64,000 nt of DNA, from NCBI RefSeq assembly GCF_014384885.1, contig NZ_JACRST010000006.1:56254-120253 (forward strand), in the 5' to 3' direction. The translations under genes and the position numbers were made by a program. Below the pieces are notes generated by a model, which made no database searches, was not told the DNA's origin, and worked only from the letters and a program-made list of their open reading frames with translations. This DNA comes from Ligaoa zhengdingensis. GTDB taxonomy: Bacteria; Bacillota; Clostridia; Oscillospirales; Ruminococcaceae. Each line of letters opens with the position of its first letter. Positions within the stretch are counted from its first letter, which is position 1. Shown here piece after piece: positions 1 through 8,200 of this stretch.

Positions 1-33
1 TCCTATGATGCGGAGGGGGTGTTATTTCTATAA
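1..33 (+). CDS. cas2: Cas2 C-terminal end (partial, enters from the left edge)
   Basis: Frame 1 reads ten residues, SYDAEGVLFL, then TAA at 31-33. Type I-C Cas2 proteins typically finish with a Pro-Ser-x-Asp-x-Glu-x-x-Leu-Ile-type tail, and this short tail matches that pattern. It is followed directly by a leader and an array of I-C type, which is exactly where cas2 ends in I-C loci (cas genes, then leader, then array, all on one strand). Only ten codons are visible, so the assignment rests mostly on position. The rest of the cas operon would lie upstream of the window. Confidence 0.5.
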   Translation, partial: SYDAEGVLFL

Positions 34-222
34 ATCCGCCTCCCCAACGAATGTGCGAAACCCAAGTAAACAGAGTTTTCCCGGGAGGCTCGCACCCAAA
101 AATTAGTACCCCAAATGCCAAAAATCAGGAATGTGAGCTTACATTGGGGATATTTTCGCTCTTTTCCCAGCTAATTTGACGAAAACAAACGATTTTTCTC
201 GTCTTTTTTCTCTCTTTTTGCA
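34..222 (+). promoter_or_regulatory. CRISPR leader
   Basis: This is non-coding sequence between the Cas2-like stop codon and the first repeat. It holds an imperfect inverted repeat (TGCGA near 55 and TCGCA near 91), a feature I recall from leaders downstream of I-C cas2 genes. It becomes AT- and T-rich over the last 70 bases (about 150-222), as leaders usually do next to repeat 1. Its position next to the intact repeats, with the damaged repeat at the far end, sets the array orientation as + strand. No other gene is seen here. Confidence 0.6.
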
Positions 223-1384
223 GTCGTCCTCCGCGAGGAGGACGTGGGTAGAAACATGATAAGAGAATACATAAGAATAAAAGAGAATAAGTCGTCCTCC
301 GCGAGGAGGACGTGGGTAGAAACCAAGTGCAAGTCCTTATTGATTACCTTACTATGACGTCGTCCTCCGCGAGGAGGACGTGGGTAGAAACTATAATTAT
401 ACTTTTTCTTCGTCTCAATCTTCTGTCGTCCTCCGCGAGGAGGACGTGGGTAGAAACAATTTGGTCAGAAGTCAAATACCCCCCAGAACTAGTCGTCCTC
501 CGCGAGGAGGACGTGGGTAGAAACGCCACCCTGCAAAGCGAGGTCAACCGCCTCATAGGTCGTCCTCCGCGAGGAGGACGTGGGTAGAAACTTAAAATCT
601 ACCGCCATAATCTGACCGCGCAGACGTCGTCCTCCGCGAGGAGGACGTGGGTAGAAACACAAATGTAACGCCTATGCTTACAATAAGGGATGGTCGTCCT
701 CCGCGAGGAGGACGTGGGTAGAAACGCTCATCACCATCCGTCCAAGTACGCCAGCGGGGTCGTCCTCCGCGAGGAGGACGTGGGTAGAAACTTAGCCTGT
801 TGACGGGCATTCCAGCGCATATGGTCGTCCTCCGCGAGGAGGACGTGGGTAGAAACGGAGTGAGTAGGCGACGCTTGGCGCAAAGGCATGGTCGTCCTCC
901 GCGAGGAGGACGTGGGTAGAAACATGTCGTTGTGCCAAAAGTAGAGTACGCCAGACGGGTCGTCCTCCGCGAGGAGGACGTGGGTAGAAACATAATTTCC
1001 CGATGAATGATTATTTGTGGTTTGTGTCGTCCTCCGCGAGGAGGACGTGGGTAGAAACCCTGAAACTCGGTGTAACCGATATCTTCAGGGGTGTCGTCCT
1101 CCGCGAGGAGGACGTGGGTAGAAACTTTGATGCCAAACAGTTCTCCGAGGCGCAGAGCGGGTCGTCCTCCGCGAGGAGGACGTGGGTAGAAACTTAGCCT
1201 TAGCCTGTTGACGGGCATTCCAGCGCATGTCGTCCTCCGCGAGGAGGACGTGGGTAGAAACCGGGTAGAGAAATCCAATGGGGAGCGGATCGGCGGTCGT
1301 CCTCCGCGAGGAGGACGTGGGTAGAAACGTTAAATACGCAACTGTCGAAATATGTCGTGATGGTCGTCCTCCGCGAGGAGGACG
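223..1384 (+). CRISPR. Type I-C-like CRISPR array, 18 repeats and 17 spacers
   Basis: The 33-bp repeat begins GTCGTCCTCC and ends GTGGGTAGAAAC. Inside it, CGTCCTCC and GGAGGACG form a perfect 8-bp stem around a GCGA tetraloop. The GTGG..GAAAC end and the stem resemble I-C repeats, which are usually 32 bp. Repeat starts: 223, 291, 359, 425, 492, 559, 626, 693, 759, 824, 891, 959, 1026, 1093, 1161, 1229, 1296 and 1363. The first 17 appear identical. The last (1363-1384) keeps only its first 22 bases and breaks off just before the recombinase gene. Spacers are 32-35 bp. Two of them (792-823 and 1194-1228) overlap in sequence. No cas effector genes lie inside the window. Confidence 0.97.
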
Positions 1385-1412
1385 CAGTTCATTAACTCCC
1401 TTGTTTAACCTC

Positions 1413-2975
1413 TCATACTGCTGCATCGCCCAACAGCACCGTGATACAGCCCGGCAATCGGTAGAGAAACACTTCCAAACGTTCCCGTCCGTAGACGATC
1501 ATGTAATCCAGCAGACTCCGATAGAACAATTCCTCCGCCACCCCACCCGACAACATCCCACGCAGCGAGGCGGCGATTTCGTCCAGCGCTTCACTCCGGT
1601 TGTCTCCACTCGCTTTCTCGGATATCCGCCGAGTAAGCTCCGCTTCCAGGTCCCCAAGCTCCCGCTGATATTTTTGAGACAAATTCATAAAGTCTGGCCT
1701 TCCGATCTCCTGCATGAGATAGGCCTCGATCAAGCGCTCCCTTCTGCTTTGAACCTGCCGCATCTTGGCGCTCAACTGTTTTTGATCCTGACCGCTTTGC
1801 GGCGCTGCCAATGCTGGTTCGATCACCTCAAGCAGCCCGGCCACCATCTCCTCCCGCTCGATCTCCAATGACCGGACCACCTGCCCCATCACCAACAGCA
1901 AATCTTCGTGCCCCAATTGACGGCCGTCGCAGCCCAACCGGTTCCCCGCAGCGTCAATGTGGGGCCGCCCCCAGTTGGCCGCCTGTTGACATCGCCATGC
2001 CCTGTAGTCACTGCCATCCTTCCGCTTTTTGATACGAGGAACAAAGGGCGCGCCGCAGACGCCGCATCGTAGCTTGCCCGAAAAACAATAGCGGTTGGAA
2101 TGTCGGGAGCGCTGATCCCCGCTTGGAGCGCGGCGGGCGAGCTCTTTCTGAGCCCGCTCCCACAGTCCCCGGTCGACGATGGGTGGATGGTGGTCGCGGA
2201 GAACGACGAGCTCCTCCTCGCCGCAGTTCCGTTTTTTCTCGTGAGTGAGGTAATCGGGCGTGATAGTCTTTTTCTGAACCAGGTCGCCGCAGTACTTTTC
2301 GTTGCGCAGAGCCCGCAGAATGGCGGTGTTCGACCACTGCTGCGCACAGCGAAAGGTGGGAATGCCCGCCTCCCGCAGCTCCCTGGCGATGACGTGGGTC
2401 CCCTTCCCCTCCACAACAAATTTATGAAAAATCAGGCGGACGACTTCGGCGCCCTCTTCGTTGATGGAAATCTCCCCGCCCTTTACGTCGTAGCCCAGCA
2501 GGCTGCGCCCGAATACCACCCCCTGCTCCATCCGGCGTTTCTGGCCCCACTTTACCCGGTCGGAGGTCTTGCGGCTCTCCTCCTGGGCGATGGAAGCCAT
2601 AATCGTGAGGCGAAGCTCAGCGTCCGGGTCGAGCGTGTTGATATTGTCCCGCAAAAATATCACTCCGACGCCCCATTCCTTGAGCTTGCGGGTGTAGTAG
2701 ATGCTGTCCAGTGTGTTGCGCGCGAACCGGCTGATCTCTTTGGTGAGCAGGAGGTCGAACCTGCGGTTTTGAGCGTCGCCGATCATTTTGTGAAAGGAGC
2801 GCCGCTTTTTTGTGTTTGTTCCGGTGATCCCCTCGTCCACGTAGAGCTCTGTAAGCTGCCACTGCGGGTTGTTCCGGATGTATTCGCAAAAGTATCGCTT
2901 CTGGCTTTCGAGGGAATTGGCCTGATCCTCCTTATCGGTAGATACTCTACAGTAGGCGGCGACTCTCTGCATCAT
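1413..2975 (-). CDS. Large serine recombinase (site-specific integrase)
   Basis: This is a 520-aa DNA recombinase of the large serine family, which catalyses integration or excision through a phosphoserine intermediate. The N-terminal resolvase domain (about residues 3-150) carries the catalytic serine in YCRVSTD (S12), followed by the conserved arginines of SRFARN. A recombinase domain follows (about 160-280). A zinc ribbon starts at C304-x2-C307 with further Cys near 327 and 346. A charged helical region (about 385-460) and a short C-terminal segment finish the protein. The length is normal for the family. It is transcribed toward the CRISPR array and its stop lies 28 bp from the broken last repeat, so it probably arrived on an element that landed in or deleted the array end. 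A small companion gene lies upstream on the same strand. The start ATG is one of two adjacent ATGs. Confidence 0.95.
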   Translation of the reverse strand: MMQRVAAYCRVSTDKEDQANSLESQKRYFCEYIRNNPQWQLTELYVDEGITGTNTKKRRSFHKMIGDAQNRRFDLLLTKEISRFARNTLDSIYYTRKLKEWGVGVIFLRDNINTLDPDAELRLTIMASIAQEESRKTSDRVKWGQKRRMEQGVVFGRSLLGYDVKGGEISINEEGAEVVRLIFHKFVVEGKGTHVIARELREAGIPTFRCAQQWSNTAILRALRNEKYCGDLVQKKTITPDYLTHEKKRNCGEEELVVLRDHHPPIVDRGLWERAQKELARRAPSGDQRSRHSNRYCFSGKLRCGVCGAPFVPRIKKRKDGSDYRAWRCQQAANWGRPHIDAAGNRLGCDGRQLGHEDLLLVMGQVVRSLEIEREEMVAGLLEVIEPALAAPQSGQDQKQLSAKMRQVQSRRERLIEAYLMQEIGRPDFMNLSQKYQRELGDLEAELTRRISEKASGDNRSEALDEIAASLRGMLSGGVAEELFYRSLLDYMIVYGRERLEVFLYRLPGCITVLLGDAAV

Positions 2976-3043
2976 GGGCGCCTTCTTTCTTTCATATAGG
3001 GCCGCTTTTGTCGCATCGGTCCCACCTCAAGGACGGCTGAAAT

Positions 3044-3259
3044 TCATTTGAACCGTCTTTCCGGAAGGACTTCTTCAGCTTTCTCTGACAAGGCGCGGGC
3101 ACATCGGTCGTACTGTTCCCGGGTGAGCTTCCCCTGCCCTACAAGCCCCAGCAGCAAAGCCTCCTCTACCTGGTGGAGAAAGGCCCGGTTTTGCCGCAGA
3201 TCGGCATTCTGAATCGCCGCATCCGGCATAATCTGAATCTGGAGTTTGCCGTGGCGCAT
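3044..3259 (-). CDS. Small SHOCT-like protein accompanying the recombinase
   Basis: A 71-aa protein starting MRHGKLQIQIMPDAAI. It has an Asn-Ala-Asp-Leu-Arg-Gln-Asn core and a C-terminal stretch with LLLGLVGQGKLTREQYDR, which fits the short SHOCT-type helix pair (oligomerisation or C-terminal domain). Small proteins like this are often seen next to serine recombinases in clostridial integrative elements; that statement is from memory. The ATG at 3259 is preferred because GGAAGGGG lies 9 bases upstream; an in-frame ATG at 3268 sits directly on that ribosome site and is unlikely. It lies 68 bp upstream of the recombinase and probably shares its transcript. Its function is unknown; a role in controlling the recombinase is inference. 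Confidence 0.75.
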   Translation of the reverse strand: MRHGKLQIQIMPDAAIQNADLRQNRAFLHQVEEALLLGLVGQGKLTREQYDRCARALSEKAEEVLPERRFK

Positions 3260-3290
3260 GGCGAACATCCCCTTCCGCTGTGAATTCAGG

Positions 3291-3334
3291 CATATAAAAA
3301 TACCAGCCGCATCTGCGACTGGTATTTTTATATG
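3291..3334 (-). terminator. Strong hairpin, probable bidirectional terminator
   Basis: Perfect 16-bp inverted repeat (3291-3306 with 3319-3334) around a 12-base centre that can pair further (CGCA with TGCG). Read on the minus strand the inner stem is completed by a G-U pair, and the arm runs into T5-rich sequence, so it looks like an intrinsic terminator. It lies downstream of the rtcB-DUF503 pair and upstream of the SHOCT-like gene, separating the two transcripts. Confidence 0.75.
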
Positions 3335-3369
3335 CATCTGGGCTTGGACGGTATGTGGCCTCAAAATGA

Positions 3370-3400
3370 ACAGGGCCCCAGCGGGCCGCCGGAACCCTGT
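3370..3400 (-). terminator. Weak hairpin downstream of the DUF503 gene
   Basis: ACAGGG and CCCTGT flank a GC-rich centre that can also pair (GGCGG with CCGC). On the minus strand it is followed by TTCATTTTG, a poor U-tract. It could be a second terminator for the rtcB operon. The 3335-3501 interval holds nothing else I can recognise. Confidence 0.3.
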
Positions 3401-3501
3401 GCGGTCAATTTTATCTCTGCGGATTGCGGCGGCCAATATGGAAAGCATCGCCGGTAATCCAATTGAGAATTTGGTTTATCTCTTCTCTCAACTTCACGTT
3501 G

Positions 3502-3783
3502 TCAAAGAAGTTCCCTCTCCACCGCGACCACTTCCGCCTCGGTATTCGCCTCTACAAAGGCGAGGACATGATCGAGAATACTGTCCGCCTGTGCGGAATC
3601 TGTGGCGACGGCCGCCGCGCTGATGACAAGAAGCTGGTGGGTGTCCTGCTCGTCCGTCTCAGCTACAGAGACATTGAACTTGTTCCGCAGCTTCGCCAGC
3701 AGGCTGCGGAGTTCCATCCGCTTTTCCTTGAGGGAATGCACCCAGGGTGCGCGCAGCCGCAGGGTCAGCACCGCGACGGTCAT
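3502..3783 (-). CDS. DUF503 (YlxP-like) family protein
   Basis: A 93-aa protein with the DUF503 signature: an N-terminal beta strand followed by HSLKEKRMELRSLLAKLRNKF and then a conserved AETDEQD segment. Members are about 90-95 aa, small ferredoxin-like alpha/beta folds; some are encoded in translation-factor operons, but the molecular role is not established. Its ATG overlaps the rtcB stop by 4 bases (ATGA at 3780-3783), so the two are translationally coupled and presumably co-transcribed. Confidence 0.88.
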   Translation of the reverse strand: MTVAVLTLRLRAPWVHSLKEKRMELRSLLAKLRNKFNVSVAETDEQDTHQLLVISAAAVATDSAQADSILDHVLAFVEANTEAEVVAVERELL

Positions 3784-4991
3784 AACGATTCCTCCCCCGC
3801 CTTAAAGTTATAGATAGGCTTGATAACCGCTTCAATTTTGGCGGTCGGTCCGATGTTTTCCACGATGTCCGCCATGCCCTTATAGGCCATGGGGCACTCG
3901 TCGAGGGTCGATTTTCCCACCGATGTGGTGTAGACTCCCTCCATCTCGCGCTGGAATTCATCCACGGTGAAGCGCTGTTTGGCCTGGGCGCGGCTCATCA
4001 GGCGGCCCGCTCCGTGGGGTGCGGAGCAGTTCCAATCCTCGTTGCCCAGGCCGGTGCAGATCAGGCTCCCATCCCGCATGTTGATGGGGATGAGCAGCCG
4101 CTCGCCCGCCTTGGCGGAAACCGCGCCCTTGCGCAGGATCATGGCTTCGGTGTCGATATAGTTGTGGATGGTGGTGAACTGTTCCGCAATATGCAGACCC
4201 AGCCCCCGCACCATCTCGTCCATCATCGCCTGCCGGTTGAGCATGGCAAACTGCTGGACGATGTGCATATCGTGGATGTACTGATCGAACAGTTCCCCTT
4301 GCACATAGCACAGCTCGCGGGGGATAGCGGTGCGCTTGGTATTCCGGAGCTTCTTAACCGCGCTTTCGATCTGTTTTTCCTTTCCCTGGGCCTTGAGCGA
4401 ATCGATCAAGGCCTGGACATCCGCCGGACTGCACCCGTTGAGCGCTTCGTAGCCCGCGCGCTGGTAGTAGTTCGCCACCTCCAGGCCCAGGTGCCGGCTA
4501 CCCGAGTGCACCACCAGGTAAAGGTTTCCCGCCTCATCCCGGTCGACCTCAATAAAATGGTTGCCGCCGCCCAACGTCCCGATGCTCTGTTCGGCGCGCA
4601 GGAGGTTGACCTCGCCGCGGCAGGCGAGCTGCTGCAAATCGATCTTTGCAGCGTAGGGGTGCGCCTTCCCACGCACCTCGAACCCGGACGGGATGCGCGC
4701 ATAGATCAGCTCGTCCAGCGCCTTCCAGTCCAGCTCCCGCTCTACAAGGCGGACCGTCTCCATCCCGCAGCCGATGTCCACCCCGACAAGGTTCGGCACC
4801 ACGCGGTCTGCGATGGTCATGGTGGTGCCCACTGTGCAGCCCGCGCCCGCGTGCACGTCGGGCATCAGGCGGATGCGGCTCCCCGCTGTGAATTCCTGGT
4901 TGCACAACTGGAGCACCTGCGCGATGGATGCCTCGTCCACCACATCGGTGAATATCTTCGCGGTGTTGTATTTCCCCTTGACCTCGAGCAT
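3780..4991 (-). CDS. rtcB: RtcB RNA-splicing ligase
   Basis: 403-aa GTP- and Mn2+-dependent ligase that joins 2',3'-cyclic phosphate (or 3'-phosphate) and 5'-OH RNA ends in RNA repair. Hallmarks are DVHAGAGCTVGTTM, the metal-binding GVDIGCGM with its Cys, GTLGGGNHFIE, the HSGSRHLG loop, HNYI, RKGAVSA and APHGAGRLMSR. The length and motif order are those of the short bacterial RtcB form. The ATG at 4991 has GAGGTG 6 bases upstream; an in-frame GTG at 5000 lies inside that ribosome site. It overlaps the DUF503 gene by 4 bases. No archease gene is next to it. Confidence 0.96.
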   Translation of the reverse strand: MLEVKGKYNTAKIFTDVVDEASIAQVLQLCNQEFTAGSRIRLMPDVHAGAGCTVGTTMTIADRVVPNLVGVDIGCGMETVRLVERELDWKALDELIYARIPSGFEVRGKAHPYAAKIDLQQLACRGEVNLLRAEQSIGTLGGGNHFIEVDRDEAGNLYLVVHSGSRHLGLEVANYYQRAGYEALNGCSPADVQALIDSLKAQGKEKQIESAVKKLRNTKRTAIPRELCYVQGELFDQYIHDMHIVQQFAMLNRQAMMDEMVRGLGLHIAEQFTTIHNYIDTEAMILRKGAVSAKAGERLLIPINMRDGSLICTGLGNEDWNCSAPHGAGRLMSRAQAKQRFTVDEFQREMEGVYTTSVGKSTLDECPMAYKGMADIVENIGPTAKIEAVIKPIYNFKAGEESL

Positions 4992-5139
4992 ATCGCTCAC
5001 CTCGTTTCACTTTCTCTCTTGTCTTTGGCCGTTGGAACTATCTTTATTCTATCAGACATCATTTCCATTATCATCTAAAAAAAGTTGCGCACTTTTATCA
5101 TATTCTGCTCCTAATTAATTAAATTTTGAAAAAAGATGG

Positions 5140-5179
5140 TCGGATTTCGAAATTATTTGATCGGATTTTGGAATGATTT
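5140..5179 (+). promoter_or_regulatory. Imperfect direct repeat upstream of the 2261-aa surface glycosidase
   Basis: Two 19-bp copies, 5140-5158 and 5161-5179, both beginning TCGGATTT and ending ATTT, differ at three positions and are offset by exactly 21 bp (two helical turns). They sit about 100 bp upstream of the start codon, in an AT-rich intergenic region (4992-5280) that otherwise holds no gene. The arrangement is what a dimeric or multimeric regulator site looks like. No clear consensus promoter is visible; TAAAAT near 5196 is a possible -10. Confidence 0.4.
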
Positions 5180-5280
5180 CCCACGATATTTGGTTTAAAA
5201 TGATAGAGATATCAGACATATTTTCACTCTAGTCTCTGCACTTTTTGTGAAATAAGTTGAAATCGGAGAGGAGAAGACAG

Positions 5281-8200
5281 ATGAAAAAGAGGCTATTGCA
5301 AGCGACCCTGGCCATCATCCTCGCGGCGCAGCTCGCCATCGGCGGCAGCGTTGCAGTGCTGGCGGAGGAAACAAACCCCGTGGCCCTGCAGGGAGAATCT
5401 TCGGCAGCGGTGCTGCTGGAGCCCACACCGGCGGAGCCCCCGTCGGAGGAGATTCCCGCAGAATCCTCCGCAGATGCACAACTGCCCGCCCTGTTAAACG
5501 CACTGCCGGAGGACAAGGAATATGTTCCGGTCAGCGGAATCGCGGCGGTGACCGCCAGCTCCCATCAGGGCGGCTATGAACCGGAAAAGGCGGTGGACGG
5601 GATCGAGGACGACCCGAACAACTGCTGGCACACCCCCTGGGAGGGGGACCCGCCCACCTTCCCGCACTGGCTCCAGGTGGAGTTTGACCAGCCGCGCACC
5701 ATCGATTCGCTGGTCTATGTTGCACGCAGCGCGACCGGATTCCAGTTTGTCACCGAATACGAGGTGTGGGTGAGCCCCACCGCGGACGAGGCGGATTTGG
5801 ACAAGGTGGCCGAGGGCACCTGGACCCGCGCCAAAACCGCGGCGGTAGAATTTTTGCCGGTATCTGCGGTGTTGGTGCGCTTTGTCGCCAAGGATAAGGT
5901 GGATAGCAACAAAAATGACACCTACAGCGTCTCGGCCTCGGAGATTAAATTCGGCCTTTCCAGTGAGGTTCCCGGCGCTTACAACGATAAAATCCTGGAG
6001 AGGATCGCGCACGCCGACCGTGTGCTCGCCTATGCGACGGACATCGGCTCTGGGGCGCACCAGTTCAAACAGGATGCGTGGGATGCGCTCGACGCAGAAC
6101 GCGACGCGCTGGAAGCGCTGCTCGACACCGCAGATGTGGATGCGATCTTCGCGCAGCTCGACGCGGTGCAGTCCGCCATCGAGACCCTGCTCGCCAGCAA
6201 TATGACGGACGGCGAGGACCTGGTGGTCGATCTGCCCAAGGCGGGCATGAGCGCCAGCTCCAGCAGTGAAAACGCCGGATATGAAGCCGACAAGGCGATC
6301 GACGGCGACACCTCCACCATCTGGCACACCCAGTGGGACCCTGAAAATACCCCTCACCCGCACAGCTTGGTCATCGACCTCGGACGTTCTGTGCTGCTCA
6401 ATAAAATCAGCATCACCCCGCGCCAGGATATGGCGACCGGCAAGATCACCTCCGGCGAGGTGTACATGGGCGACGACCCCGAGCAGTTGGAGCTGGCCGC
6501 GACCTTTAGCGCCGCGTCGGGGTACGACGCTTCGGTTGTCCCCCTGGGCGACCGGCAGGCGCAGTATTTAGAAATCCGCTCACTCGCAAGCACCAGCTCC
6601 AACACCGCTATCGCGGAGGTGGATGTCTCCATCTACGACCGCGGCTATGTGGCGCTGATGGACGCCTACGGCAGGGCGGCGCAGTTCCTGCTGAACGCGC
6701 AGGCGGGCGCTGAGGTCGGGCAATACCCGCAGGCGGCGATCGACAGCTTTACCGCCGAACTGGACGGGTTTGCGGCGCAGTTGGACGAGGCTGTCACACC
6801 CGCTGACTGCTACGCGCTCGCCGGGGAAATCGAGAACGCGCGCATCGCCTTTGCGGATCAGGTCAACCGCTACCAGCGCGGGGATCTCAACGCCCTGATC
6901 GCCGAGGCGGAGGAGCTGCTCGCGAGCATTGAAAACGAACAGGACCGGGCGCTCTTGAGTTCCGCCACTGAAACGGCGCGCGCGGTCGCCGGAGACAGCG
7001 GCAGCACCGCCGTGCAGATCCACGAGACGGCGGCAGCGCTCAAAAATACGCTGGACGCGCTGCGCTTCGCGGGCGCGGAGCGGTACGACCTCTCGGGCAA
7101 GTGGGATTTCTACCTGGGCGCCTATCAGGCGGAGGCTGTCCTGGAGGATACCGTCACCCTACCCGGCACCCTGGATGAAAACAAAAAGGGCTCGGTCAAC
7201 ACCTACCGCGACCCCCGCCGGCTGAGCCGCTACTACATCTACACCGGCCCTGCGACCTACCAGCGGGAGGTGTTCATTCCGAATTCGTGGCAGGGCAAGC
7301 AGGTCAGCCTGTTCATAGAGCGCTCGCGCGAGACGCGGGTGTGGGTGAACGGCAGCGAGGTGCTCTCGCCCGAAACCACCAACGTGATGGCGACCTCTCA
7401 GGTGTACGACCTGACCGCCGCGCTCACCTTTGGACAGCTCAACACCATCACCATCGTGGTGGACAACTCCTACCCCAACACCCCGCGCGCGGCCATCACC
7501 ACCTCCTCGATGGCCACGGAGGAGACCCAGACCAACTGGAACGGCATCGTCGGCCGGTTTGAGCTGCAAATCGACGAGCTGGTGAACATCGACGGCCTGC
7601 GCGTCTACCCCAACGATGATTTGAAGAGTGCCACCGTGCAGGTGGATGTGAAGAACAGTTCGGCCGAGGACTTCAGCGGTGAAATCACCCTGGAGGCGCC
7701 CGGTATGGCCGCGCGCAAGCTGCCGGTGACGGTTGCCGCGGGTACATCTGCGACCGTCTCCCTGCCCGATTACGACATGGGCGCGGATGTGAAGCTGTGG
7801 AGCGAGTTTGAACAGAACCTCTACACCATGAGCGCCTCGCTGGATAACGGCAGCACGGCAGAAGAGCAGTTCGGTATGCGGGTGTTCGGGGTCGATCCCG
7901 AAACCAAGCAGCTCACCAACAACGGCGACAAGGTCTTTTTACGCAGTGAAGCCAACTGCGCAGTCTTCCCCCTCACCGCCTACGCGCCGATGGACGAAGC
8001 GGGCTGGGAGAAGCTGTTCTCTACCTACCAATCGTTCGGCATCAACGCGGTGCGGTTCCACAGCTGGTGCCCGCCCGAGGCCGCATTCGCCGTGGCCGAC
8101 CGGATGGGACTCTTTCTCCAGCCTGAGCTTTCCTGCTGGGACGCTGGCTCGATGTTCGACGGACCGGTGGAAAAGGACTACTACACCAAGGAGGCTAAGG

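Noticed and set aside
223..1384. Self-targeting spacers
   Set aside because: By eye no spacer has a full-length match elsewhere in the window; a genome-wide search would be needed.
312..1426. Open frames through the CRISPR array on both strands (for example 592-1278 minus)
   Set aside because: They are the 33-bp repeat translated over and over; no gene.
3291..3334. The 16-bp inverted repeat as a recombinase attachment site
   Set aside because: The T-rich arms and its position after the rtcB operon fit a terminator better; serine recombinase sites are not usually long perfect hairpins.
3260..3448. N-terminal extension of the SHOCT-like gene up to 3448
   Set aside because: It runs through the terminator hairpin at 3291-3334 and lacks a ribosome site; the ATG at 3259 is well supported.
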